Shown: piece after piece, positions 8,130 through 14,611 of the stretch
Layout of the letters: each line of letters begins with the position of its first letter
How positions within the stretch are numbered: position 1 is the first letter of the stretch
NCBI GenBank assembly: GCA_023416055.1
Contig: JAEZIH010000225.1
Coordinates: forward strand, 1 to 18,950
Direction of reading: 5' to 3'
From: Pseudomonadota bacterium
Lineage (GTDB): Bacteria; Pseudomonadota; Alphaproteobacteria; Caulobacterales; Caulobacteraceae
DNA length: 18,950 nt
The notes under the pieces: model-generated
Told to the model about the DNA's origin: nothing
Databases searched by the model: none
What the model saw: only the letters and a program-made list of their open reading frames with translations
Translations under genes and position numbers: made by a program

Positions 8130-9179
8130 TCAGCCCTTCGCCCGGCAGGCCGGCTGGGCGTTCAGCCAGGCCAAGGCCGCCTCGACGACGGCCTCGCCCG
8201 CGGGGTCGACGGGATCATCCGGCGCATAGCCTTCGGGATGGGTGGCGCCGCTCGGGTCCCGCATCATGGCGACGGTCACCACCAAGGTGACGCCGTCGCC
8301 CAGCGTATAGCCTTGGTTGGCGCTGGCCACGCCGTAGGTGCGGGCGCCGAAACTGCGGGTGAACGGGCGACCTACGAAAGCCAGGGCCACGCCCTCTCCG
8401 GAACTGGCCGTCCCGTCGTCGACCAGCACCGCTACCGGCGCGTCCGTCAAACCCGGGAGCGGTCGCCAGTCCCGCGCCCTCGCCAGCACAACACCGGCGT
8501 CGGGGCCTTCGGCGACCACCGCGACGCCCGCCCGGAGGGCCGCATAGTCGACGTCCGCCCCATCAGCGTTTCGAAAGAGGCCTTGGGGGCCGTCGCCCAG
8601 CAAGCCCGACAGGCCGACCAACATCGGCCAGATATTGCCGCCCGTGTTGCCACGCAGATCGACGACATAGCCACAGGCGGCACCGGCGCCTGCGGCCACC
8701 TGTTCGAAGAGGCGGTCGGCGTAGGCGTCGGCGGCCTCACCGCCGCCTGCGAACGCCGGCGGGGCTACCATTCGGATGGTGGCTCCGCCGGGCGAGGTCA
8801 GATCGACTGCCTCTTCGAAGCCGCGACCGACGAAGGTGGAAGAAGGTCGTCGCCGCGACGGCTGGCCTGGGACGAAGGGCTGATCGCCGTACCGTTCGCG
8901 CCATGCCGCCATCACTTCCACCGGGGGTTGGAGGAAGGAATGGCCGTCCCCGAGCCCTGACAGCAGGGTCTGGTACACCGGCAGCATGTCGGCGGTGTCG
9001 GCAGCGCCTTCCGCCCGACTCCGCATCTCGGCCGCCAGATCGTCCCAAGCGACCTGCCCTGAACGGTAGGCGACGGGCTGCACCGTTTCGATGGCCTCAC
9101 GAATTCGCGCTTCGGCGGAAAAGGGGTCCAAAGCCGCAGCCGCGGCGTGGAGAAGGACGAGGATCAGACCTGGCGACAT
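8130..9179 (-). CDS. Exported S41-family serine peptidase (tricorn/CPAF-like active site)
   Basis: 349 residues from the ATG at 9179; this start gives a short hydrophobic signal-like N-terminus (SPGLILVLLHAAAAALDPF). No clear Shine-Dalgarno box precedes it. S41 features: LGDGHSFL (76-83) with the likely catalytic His80, YVVDLRGNTGGNIWPML (171-187) typical of the S41 core, DDGTASSGE (254-262) with the likely nucleophile Ser259, and THPEGYAPDD (313-322) with a likely catalytic Glu316. The lysine of the CtpA/Tsp Ser-Lys dyad is missing; its position reads Val in RTYGVAS. That points to the Ser-His-Glu arrangement of tricorn-core or CPAF-like members. No PDZ domain is evident, so it is shorter than Ctp enzymes. 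It follows the M61 peptidase by 130 bases on the same strand, suggesting a two-gene operon of exported proteases. Substrate unknown. Confidence 0.87.
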   Translation of the reverse strand: MSPGLILVLLHAAAAALDPFSAEARIREAIETVQPVAYRSGQVAWDDLAAEMRSRAEGAADTADMLPVYQTLLSGLGDGHSFLQPPVEVMAAWRERYGDQPFVPGQPSRRRPSSTFVGRGFEEAVDLTSPGGATIRMVAPPAFAGGGEAADAYADRLFEQVAAGAGAACGYVVDLRGNTGGNIWPMLVGLSGLLGDGPQGLFRNADGADVDYAALRAGVAVVAEGPDAGVVLARARDWRPLPGLTDAPVAVLVDDGTASSGEGVALAFVGRPFTRSFGARTYGVASANQGYTLGDGVTLVVTVAMMRDPSGATHPEGYAPDDPVDPAGEAVVEAALAWLNAQPACRAKG

Positions 9180-9309
9180 GGGTATATCCGAGAAAGTCTT
9201 TGGGCGATGAAACGGGGAGCGGGCCGTGCCCAAGCGGTCTGGAACCGCCGTCAGCCCGGCGGTGCGCGAGGGCTGATCGGGGACCGGGCCGGCAGCTCCC
9301 CGAAATGCG

Positions 9310-11001
9310 TTACCGTGAGCGAGTGATTTGGGGGACATCCCGGCGCGGGCCTTCCGCGCGGTAGGAGACCGCCAGTTCCGCGTCATCCTGGTCGAGGACG
9401 ACGACCGTCAGTGGTTCGTCGTGACGGAACCCGTTGGTGAACCGCCCGGCGTTCGCCGTTCGAACCAGGGTGAGCCCGTCTCTCAGGCCGGCCTGCCAGG
9501 CCGGACCGTCCGGATCCACGCCGGCGATCACACCGCTGGAGAAGGATTGCCGGAGATCGAATCCGGGGAGCCATGACGGCGTCGCTGCCGAGGTAACGGC
9601 CCAGCCAGGTCCCATAACATCAGGCGGCAGCTGGATGGGGCTCCCGGCGTGGATCCACCGCCCGACGTCTGCACGAGCCTGAATGCCCGCCTTCTCGAGC
9701 TCCTGGAACAACTCTTCCTCCGTAAGGGGGGCCTGCTTCGTGCGGGCCTTGGCCACGAGATCCGCGACCACCTGGTGCAGGGAGCCGCCGCGCCGGCGGA
9801 GCTGATGATCCCACACGAGCCCAATCAGTGCGCCGCGGAAATAGCCGAGCTTTTTCCAGTCCCCGCCATAGCGGCCCTGCTGGGCGGCTGCGACGGCCTG
9901 CTCAAGGGTCGCCGTTGCATGGGGATGGTCTGCGAGGGCGCGCAGGTCGGAATTGAACATGCCGACGAACTGATCTGAGTCGATCAGACCGGCTTCCAGC
10001 AGAGCCCGCCTGCCCAGGTACTCCGTCACTCCCTCGTTGAACCAGTCCAGGGCAGGTGCGCTCGGCCCGCGAGAAGGCGCAACGGCAAGGCGTCCCATGA
10101 TCCAGCTATGGAACATCTCGTGCGACAGGATGCCGAGAAGCTCCACCGGTCGAACGTCTGGTCTGACAAAAGCCACGAAGAAGTTTGGAGGAGCGGTTCC
10201 CGCCACGAAGCCGGCTCTGGCCCTGACTACGACCGTGTATCGGTCAAAGTCGAAGTCGTTCATCCAGGCACGCTGCAGTCGGACGACCGCCTTGACGGCG
10301 TCCAGTATGTCCTCCGCCGGTAACGCCAAATCGTCTGATGCGAAGGCATCTACCGGTCGGTCCTCGACCATGAAGCGGCGATGTGGCCCGATAGATGCCC
10401 CGATCGCGCCGGAGGCGATCGCCTGGAACGCGCCAGACACCGGCTTTTCTTGTGCGACGGTCGCATACGACAGCCAGCCCGAGGGAAGCTGATCGAAGGC
10501 TATCTGGTGCTCCCGTGTTCTTGTCGGGTCGCCGAGCCTCAGCATCCATTGGCAGTTGGCGACGTGAACATGATCGGGACCCGTGCTCGGAGAAAACGGC
10601 CAGCCCGCCATTTCAATCGGGTCGAACGACAGACGGTAGCGGAGCCGCACACGCCCGTCCGGGGACGGTGCTAGAGAGCGAAGCAGCGGCTGATCACCGA
10701 TTGAAACCGCAGATCCCTCCCGGGCCTCAATCTGGACGACAGCAGCGGCCAGATCAGGTACGCCGTAGCAGTCCTCCACAAGACCCGCCTGCAAGGGCTC
10801 CCCCGGGTGAGGGGTCCACGTAAGCTCGACCTCAAGGTCCGTACGGTCTGCAAGCGGCACAGGCCTGATTGTGTAGATGACAGATCCGGGTGGAGAGACC
10901 GTCATCGCCGCTTCAGCCTGTGCAGCGCCGCTCGCGCTCAGCGTGGCGGAGAGGAACGCTGCAAGAATCCACATCCTGACCGGTTCAGTTCCTGCTCTCA
11001 T
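9310..11001 (-). CDS. Exported M61-family (glycyl aminopeptidase-like) zinc metallopeptidase with C-terminal PDZ-like region
   Basis: 563 residues. The ATG at 11001 has GAGGAA four to five bases upstream and gives a signal peptide (residues 1 to about 29, ending GAAQA). The zinc site is clear: HEMFH (294-298) and, 25 residues on, the third ligand Glu323 in DWFNEGVTEYLG, matching the M61 arrangement HExxH...EG. The sequence after HEMFHSW (IMGRL) departs from the usual NVKRL of the family. The N-terminal 200 residues look like a beta-rich M61 N-domain; GVIAGVDPDGPAWQAGLRDG (490-509) is typical of a PDZ-like domain. Residues C79 and C150 could form a disulfide in the periplasm. It is the first gene of a probable operon with the S41 peptidase downstream. 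Exact substrate preference cannot be read from the sequence. Confidence 0.88.
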   Translation of the reverse strand: MRAGTEPVRMWILAAFLSATLSASGAAQAEAAMTVSPPGSVIYTIRPVPLADRTDLEVELTWTPHPGEPLQAGLVEDCYGVPDLAAAVVQIEAREGSAVSIGDQPLLRSLAPSPDGRVRLRYRLSFDPIEMAGWPFSPSTGPDHVHVANCQWMLRLGDPTRTREHQIAFDQLPSGWLSYATVAQEKPVSGAFQAIASGAIGASIGPHRRFMVEDRPVDAFASDDLALPAEDILDAVKAVVRLQRAWMNDFDFDRYTVVVRARAGFVAGTAPPNFFVAFVRPDVRPVELLGILSHEMFHSWIMGRLAVAPSRGPSAPALDWFNEGVTEYLGRRALLEAGLIDSDQFVGMFNSDLRALADHPHATATLEQAVAAAQQGRYGGDWKKLGYFRGALIGLVWDHQLRRRGGSLHQVVADLVAKARTKQAPLTEEELFQELEKAGIQARADVGRWIHAGSPIQLPPDVMGPGWAVTSAATPSWLPGFDLRQSFSSGVIAGVDPDGPAWQAGLRDGLTLVRTANAGRFTNGFRHDEPLTVVVLDQDDAELAVSYRAEGPRRDVPQITRSR

Positions 11002-11489
11002 AGTTCCTCGGTGGGCTTTGAGGTGCGCTGAAGACGACCCCGCCCTGGCGGCGGCCTTGGCGAAGAGCCGGGTCCGCCGACCGGAAAGCCCAAGGCCTCG
11101 TGGCTCGACGCGCCTTAGAGCTTCTGGGGTCACAGTTCACCTGAACCCTATCCGGGCGGCGTGAAGACGCCGTGGCGCTCAGCGTGAAAAGGTCGTCAAA
11201 TCGATGCCATCGCGTTGCCTGGCGGCAGGGCTCGACGCGGACTTATCGCCCTTGCTTCCGGTCGGGTTCGAAGTCTTGCGTTTACGTCCTCCTGGCTGCT
11301 CCGACCTCCGTTCGGCCGTCCACCCTGAGGTCAGGCAGGGTCACAAGCGGACCCAAAATTTGAGGCGTTCCGAACGTCTGCTTCTAGGCTGCCGACCGAT
11401 GACCCCTTCTGGCGCCGCGCTGACCTCGATCTCCGCGGCGGGAGCGGGCGGACGGCCAGCGGTCGGGGGGCGACCGAACCGGCGATCCG
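11002..11489. other. Gene-poor 0.49-kb stretch upstream of the M61 gene
   Basis: Open frames on both strands here have unlikely composition (Arg/Ser/Pro-rich) and lack ribosome binding sites, so no gene is called. The M61 promoter must lie in it. Small inverted repeats are present (gttca-cc-tgaac at 11135-11146 and cgttc-c-gaacg at 11366-11376), which could be operator half-sites. Nothing else recognisable. Confidence 0.4.
11460..11476 (-). terminator. Possible hairpin after the tail-like gene
   Basis: A 6-bp stem (cggtcg at 11460-11465 with cgaccg at 11471-11476) with a 5-base loop lies 14 bases past the stop of the minus-strand tail-like gene. There is no T run, so it is only a weak terminator candidate. 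Confidence 0.25.
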
Positions 11490-11966
11490 TCAGAGGTTGC
11501 CCTTCAGAGCCAGCGGCCTGGCCACCGTCAGCTTGAAGGTCGGCAGGTAGATCTGGGAACTCGGCTGACGGTCATAGCTGGCGCCACGGAGCGCGCCGGA
11601 CCAGAGGAGCTCTCCGTCCGTCTCCACGGTGAAGATGGCGATGTGGGTGGCGAGCAGGGGCTCGGAAGCCTCGAACGTCACCGGATGGGGAACGGCCAAG
11701 CGGGTCCGTCCGGCCGGGGCCAGGTCGACCGACTGCCTCTGATAGCCAACAGCGATCACTTCCTCATACCCGTGCCCGTCGGGATCAGCGCCCCGGGTCA
11801 GCAGACCGGCGAACAGCGAAGACGGGACATCGGTGCCTGCGCGCAGGCAGATCGCCATGCCGAAGTCGGCGTGGGGCGGACCGGTGAGGTAGCGAAGATG
11901 GCCGTGCGGGTCCGATGGACCGCGACCCCGGTGGTCGGTTTGGAACGGGGGCGAGACATCAGTCAC
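11490..11966 (-). CDS. Orphan protein resembling phage tail-fibre-associated proteins
   Basis: 158 residues from a GTG at 11966, the only start before an upstream in-frame TAG. The middle and C-terminal parts resemble small phage tail-fibre proteins as I know them: SSLFAGLLTRG (49-59), GYEEVIAVGYQRQSVDL (66-82), and LLATHIAIFTVETDGELLWSGAL (104-126), which mirrors the family's THFGIFD...GNLLYWGAL pattern. The first 25 residues look unlike a normal N-terminus. A well-placed AGGAG and ATG at 12000 open another frame that stops after 13 codons and overlaps this GTG by eight bases, so the true N-terminus may have been lost to a frameshift, or the gene may be reached by translational coupling. No other phage structural gene is in the window. 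It is the last gene before the tRNA fragment, so it may be a relic carried by the element. Confidence 0.5.
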   Translation of the reverse strand: MTDVSPPFQTDHRGRGPSDPHGHLRYLTGPPHADFGMAICLRAGTDVPSSLFAGLLTRGADPDGHGYEEVIAVGYQRQSVDLAPAGRTRLAVPHPVTFEASEPLLATHIAIFTVETDGELLWSGALRGASYDRQPSSQIYLPTFKLTVARPLALKGNL

Positions 11967-12000
11967 CCCTCGCTACGTGTGCGTGCGCGACGGTGTTCAT
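11959..12000 (-). CDS. 13-codon upstream reading frame with strong ribosome binding site
   Basis: ATG at 12000 is preceded by AGGAG with six-base spacing, the best ribosome binding site in this area. It encodes MNTVAHAHVARGD and ends in TGA at 11961-11959, overlapping the GTG start of the tail-like gene. It is either a leader peptide that feeds ribosomes to the next frame or the original N-terminus of that gene, separated by a frameshift. Confidence 0.4.
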   Translation of the reverse strand: MNTVAHAHVARGD

Positions 12001-12172
12001 GGAGCGCTCCTGTATGGCTCGACCGCTGCGCGATCGACCTGAAGCAGGCGCGTGATCGCGCCTGGTGTGGAAATGGGGGAAGGCGGTGCCGAAGTTCAGC
12101 TCGCCACGGGGGAACGGAGCGCCGCCCGAATGGCCAGCAACTACCACGATGGGCATGTCTGTCAAGAAATAA

Positions 12173-12204
12173 ATTATAGATAGACTTGCGAGTGAGGCGT
12201 TCAA
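12173..12204 (-). promoter_or_regulatory. Candidate sigma-70-type promoter for the tail-like gene
   Basis: Read on the minus strand, TTGAAC (12204-12199) is followed after 16 bases by TATCTA, itself overlapping a perfect TATAAT (12178-12173, spacing 20). The stretch is much more AT-rich than the surroundings. Transcription would start about 160 bases before the ATG at 12000. Confidence 0.35.
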
Positions 12205-12312
12205 CTGCTAATTGGCGCGCCGCTTCGGAGATACCCTTGCGCATCCATGGCAACATGCTTGAAAGGGAGCCCATCAGATCTTTAATGACGAAATTCTATA
12301 CTGCCCATGAAA

Positions 12313-12331
12313 CGCCCACAAAACGTGGGCG
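12313..12331. repeat. 7-bp inverted repeat with AAAAC loop
   Basis: cgcccac (12313-12319) pairs perfectly with gtgggcg (12325-12331). On the minus strand the second arm is followed by TTTC, so it could be a weak terminator in that direction; it could equally be a protein-binding site near the att core. Confidence 0.4.
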
Positions 12332-12404
12332 GGGTGCCTGATTTCCTTCAGTTTTCCGGCCTGTGGATAATTGTAACTTGCTGAAATCGTTCAGGATATT
12401 CGCG

Positions 12405-12449
12405 TTGACATCGTAGGGGTCACAGGTTCAATCCCTGTCGCGTCCACCA
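12405..12449 (+). other. 3' fragment of tRNA-Val(GAC): probable attachment-site scar
   Basis: The fragment aligns by position with a tRNA from the anticodon loop onward: loop TTGACAT (12405-12411, anticodon GAC), 3' anticodon-stem strand CGTAG, variable loop GGGTC, T stem ACAGG/CCTGT fully paired around TTCAATC, acceptor strand CGCGTCC (12439-12445), discriminator A and encoded CCA (12447-12449). Upstream there is no D arm and no GGACGCG acceptor strand; the five bases before the loop (TCGCG) pair only partly with CGTAG. Identity beginning at the anticodon loop and running to CCA is typical of the segment duplicated by tyrosine recombinases. It is therefore not a working tRNA gene but most likely attR (or attL) of the element to its left. 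Confidence 0.8.
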
Positions 12450-12472
12450 TTCTCCTCTGAAATCCGGGGCGT

Positions 12473-12489
12473 CCCGCCGTGAGAGCGGG
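12473..12489 (-). terminator. Possible terminator of the four-helix membrane protein gene
   Basis: cccgc (12473-12477) pairs with gcggg (12485-12489) around a 7-base loop, eight bases beyond the stop of the minus-strand membrane protein gene. The tail is not T-rich. Weak candidate. Confidence 0.25.
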
Positions 12490-12496
12490 CTTGTGT

Positions 12497-12901
12497 TCAC
12501 GCGGTCGAGCGGGGGCGATGAAGGGCGCGGGCGGTGCGCAGGGCGGCCGGCCAGGCGGCGGCGGCGGTCTGCAGGGTGAAGAGGGCGACCAGCAGGCGGT
12601 AATAGACCACCTCTGAGGCCGCCCCGCCGGGGTACTGCAGCCAGTACCAGGCATGGACCACCGGGACGAGGACAAAGCCGGCGATGACGGCGTCGGACCA
12701 CAGGGCGTGCCGGCGCGAGGCCCAGATCACGCCCACCGTCCCCAGGCCGATGTCGATCAGGGCCGGGGCTGTCTCGGCGACCAGGACGAAGGCCGTGTAG
12801 TTGGCGGCCCACTTCAGGGCCAGAAGCAGGCCGAGGGCCCGCGACGACGCGTGCGTCGCGGCCAGCACCAGCACCCCGGCCCACAGCCACTCAAGGTTCA
12901 T
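12497..12901 (-). CDS. Hypothetical integral membrane protein, about four helices
   Basis: 134 residues with hydrophobic segments at about 3-20, 25-41, 48-62 and 68-88, plus a less certain one near 100-120; the tail RTARALHRPRSTA is basic. The ATG at 12901 has AGGTG five bases upstream and overlaps the stop of the proline-rich peptide gene by four bases (ATGA), so the two are probably translated together. No family is recognised and no catalytic motif is seen. It lies just outside the tRNA scar, reading toward it. Confidence 0.72.
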   Translation of the reverse strand: MNLEWLWAGVLVLAATHASSRALGLLLALKWAANYTAFVLVAETAPALIDIGLGTVGVIWASRRHALWSDAVIAGFVLVPVVHAWYWLQYPGGAASEVVYYRLLVALFTLQTAAAAWPAALRTARALHRPRSTA

Positions 12902-13044
12902 TCAGGCACCTGGTCGGGGACGGTCGGCGGCGGCCACGGCGGCTCCACGGGCGGCACGTTCGGATCCTTCGGCGGCAGCTGCGGCGGCGGCGGCGGCGGC
13001 GGGGGCGGTGTCGGCGGTCGGGGAATCTGGACGGTTATGGTCAT
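12898..13044 (-). CDS. 48-residue proline-rich peptide coupled to the membrane protein
   Basis: A frame too short for most gene finders. ATG at 13044 with GGAG about eight bases upstream; 48 codons ending in TGA at 12900-12898 that overlaps the next ATG (ATGA). The product starts MTITVQIPRPPT, then nine consecutive prolines, then a Pro-rich tail with a single Trp (EPPWPPPTVPDQVPE). More than half of the residues are proline. No signal peptide. A nine-proline run would need elongation factor P for efficient translation and could time ribosome delivery to the downstream gene. Support is the ribosome binding site and overlap; the G/C-repeat nature of the DNA is a caution. The opposite strand reads as poly-glycine in one frame and I judge that to be the shadow. 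Confidence 0.55.
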   Translation of the reverse strand: MTITVQIPRPPTPPPPPPPPPQLPPKDPNVPPVEPPWPPPTVPDQVPE

Positions 13045-13201
13045 GGCGCGTCTCCAGCCGGACGCGGCCGCAAGCGGTGTCGCCCGCCCCGCCCGGAGAT
13101 TTCAGATTACCACGTCTTGCGAAATCGGGCTTGCCCGTCGCGCCGCCTGCCGCATTCTCCGGGCCGTGCCCCGCGCGGCGGGGCGATTCCCGGGATGGCG
13201 C
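13045..13201. promoter_or_regulatory. Divergent intergenic region between proline-rich peptide and methyltransferase
   Basis: 157 bases separating divergent genes, so both promoters are expected here. No clear -35/-10 pair is visible; a slightly AT-richer patch (gagatttcagattaccacg, near 13102-13120) is the likeliest core. Confidence 0.3.
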
Positions 13202-14353
13202 GTGCCTGGCTTCTACGAGTTCTTCGCCGGAGGGGGCATGGCGCGGGCCGGGCTGGGGTCCGGCTGGACCTGCCTGTTCGCAAACGACTTCGACGCCCGC
13301 AAGGGTCTCGCCTATCAGGCCAACTGGGGAACGGGCGGCGAGCTCGCCGTCGGCGACGTGCGGGCGCTTGATCCGGCCGAACTGCCGGGCCGCCCCGACC
13401 TGGTCTGGGGCAGCTTCCCCTGCCAGGACCTTTCGCTGGCCGGGGCCGGGGCGGGGCTGCAGGGCGAGCGATCTGGCGCCTTCCACGCCTTCTGGGACGT
13501 CATCCGCGGCCTTGTCGGGCAGGGCCGGGCGCCGGCGCTGGTCGCGGTCGAGAACGTGTGCGGGACGCTGACCTCGCGCGGCGGGCGCGACTTCGAAACC
13601 ATCTGCCGGACCTATGCGGAGGCCGGCTACCGCTTCGGCGCCCTGGTCATCAACGCCGACCTGTTCGTGCCGCAGAGCCGGCCGCGGCTGTTCGTGGTCG
13701 GGGTCCGCAAGGACGTCGTGATCGCGCCCGCCCTGCTGTCCCCCGGGCCCGTCGACCCTTTCCATAGTCGCGCCGTGCGCCGCGCCGCGGTCGCCCTGCC
13801 GGAAGACCTGCAGGCTTCGCTGCTGTGGTGGAACCTGCCCACGCCGCCGCGGCGAACGACCTCCTTCGCGGACGTCGTCGAGGAGACGCCGACCGGCGTC
13901 GAGTGGCATGACCCGGCCGAGACCAGGCGGCTCCTCGACCTGATGTCGCCCGTCCACGCGGCCAAGGTCGAAGCGGCCCGGCGGGCCGGAAGGCGCATGG
14001 TCGGCGGCGTCTATCGCCGCACCCGGGTCGAGGCCGGGGTCAAGGTGCAGCGCGCCGAGGTCCGCTTCGACGATGTCGCCGGGTGCCTGCGGACGCCCGC
14101 CGGCGGCTCCAGCCGCCAGATCCTGCTGGTCGTCGACGGCCCGCGGGTCCGCTCGCGGTTGATCTCGGCGCGGGAGACGGCGCGTCTGATGGGCCTGCCG
14201 GAGACCTACATCCTGCCGCGCAACTACGGCGACGCCTATCACCTGACCGGAGACGGCGTCGTCGTGCCGGTGGTTCGCTACCTGGCGCAGCATCTGTTCG
14301 AGCCGCTGACCGGCGGGGCGGCCGGGCGGGACAGGGTGGCGCGCGCAGGCTGA
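13202..14353 (+). CDS. DNA (cytosine-5-)-methyltransferase, Dcm-like, solitary
   Basis: 383 residues from the GTG at 13202, chosen because motif I must sit within the first residues. Motifs in order: I, FYEFFAGGGMARAGL (4-18, AdoMet binding); IV, GSFPCQDLSLAG with the catalytic Cys74; VI, VAVENVCG (114-121); VIII, QSRPRLFVVGVR (158-169); then a variable target-recognition stretch (about 195-290); IX, RTPAGGSSRQ (297-306); X, NYGDAYHLTGDGVVVPVV (341-358). All key residues are present, so it should be active. An in-frame GTG at 13166 is the alternative start; neither has a strong ribosome binding site. No restriction endonuclease or Vsr-type nuclease gene is adjacent, so it is best seen as an orphan methylase with an unknown target. 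Its stop is three bases from that of a convergent small gene. Confidence 0.92.
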   Translation: MPGFYEFFAGGGMARAGLGSGWTCLFANDFDARKGLAYQANWGTGGELAVGDVRALDPAELPGRPDLVWGSFPCQDLSLAGAGAGLQGERSGAFHAFWDVIRGLVGQGRAPALVAVENVCGTLTSRGGRDFETICRTYAEAGYRFGALVINADLFVPQSRPRLFVVGVRKDVVIAPALLSPGPVDPFHSRAVRRAAVALPEDLQASLLWWNLPTPPRRTTSFADVVEETPTGVEWHDPAETRRLLDLMSPVHAAKVEAARRAGRRMVGGVYRRTRVEAGVKVQRAEVRFDDVAGCLRTPAGGSSRQILLVVDGPRVRSRLISARETARLMGLPETYILPRNYGDAYHLTGDGVVVPVVRYLAQHLFEPLTGGAAGRDRVARAG

Positions 14354-14356
14354 GCT

Positions 14357-14611
14357 TCAGCGCTTCGGCGAACTTCGCCCCGACGGCAGGCCGCTGTCGT
14401 CGTGCCGCTCCTGCGACTGCGGATCGTCGCCCTCGCCGCCGGCGGCGACGTGATGCTCGATCCGCCCGCTCTCGACTTCCGTGCGCGAGAAGACCTCCTC
14501 CTGGCCGGACTCCAGCAACTCGTCCTCGGGTCCGCCCAGTCCGCCCACGATCAGGCCGCTACGGCCGGCGGGGGCGGGTTCGGAAGCGGGCGGTGGAGGA
14601 TTGCGGGCCAT
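14357..14611 (-). CDS. Small hydrophilic conserved-type hypothetical protein
   Basis: 84 residues, strongly hydrophilic and probably disordered: MARNPPPPASEPAPAGRSGL, an acidic stretch GGPEDELLESGQEEVFSRTE, then HHVAAGGEGDD and ...SSPKR. Codons are well formed with G or C in third position, which supports coding. No clear Shine-Dalgarno box precedes the ATG. It ends three bases from the methyltransferase stop (tail to tail) and diverges from the DUF3606-like gene. No family assigned and no function proposed. Confidence 0.5.
   Translation of the reverse strand: MARNPPPPASEPAPAGRSGLIVGGLGGPEDELLESGQEEVFSRTEVESGRIEHHVAAGGEGDDPQSQERHDDSGLPSGRSSPKR

Larger units (their letters stand above)
12001..12404. 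other. AT-richer junction region next to the tRNA fragment
   Basis: About 400 bases without a convincing gene, clearly richer in A and T than the flanks, as is common at the att ends of integrated elements. It holds the promoter candidate at 12173-12204, an inverted repeat at 12313-12331 (cgcccac / gtgggcg with a 5-base loop) and one exact DnaA-box nonamer at 12362-12370 (tgtggataa, complement of TTATCCACA). Confidence 0.4.
1..12449. mobile_element. Putative integrative element inserted at tRNA-Val(GAC), right-hand part
   Basis: The left edge carries a tyrosine recombinase and the right limit is a 45-base 3' fragment of a plus-strand tRNA-Val gene that has no 5' half. Elements that enter the 3' end of a tRNA gene rebuild the tRNA at one end and leave the displaced 3' piece at the other. 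With the fragment on the plus strand, the element should lie to its left and the intact tRNA left of base 1. The cargo seen here is an autotransporter, a membrane regulator, two exported peptidases, a small exported protein and a phage-tail-like orphan. Conjugation or phage structural modules are not visible. The left boundary, and whether the element is still mobile, cannot be judged from this window. Confidence 0.5.

Noticed and set aside
7393..8229. Plus-strand frame overlapping the regulator's 3' end and running into the S41 gene
   Set aside because: Arg/Pro-rich shadow that would overlap two well-supported genes and cross a hairpin.
11204..11536. 110-codon plus-strand frame upstream of the M61 gene
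   Set aside because: No ribosome binding site, low-complexity Arg/Pro/Ser composition, and it runs into the end of the minus-strand tail-like gene.
12360..12449. A complete tRNA-Val gene
   Set aside because: No D arm and no 5' acceptor strand complementary to CGCGTCC occurs upstream; only the 3' part is present.
12653..13201. Extension of the methyltransferase frame upstream, with a poly-glycine stretch
   Set aside because: Motif I would be pushed far from the N-terminus and the stretch is the antisense of the proline-rich peptide and membrane protein genes, which have ribosome binding sites and an ATGA overlap.
12902..14293. 463-codon minus-strand frame opposite the methyltransferase
   Set aside because: The methyltransferase motifs on the plus strand are complete and ordered; the minus frame has no recognisable domain.
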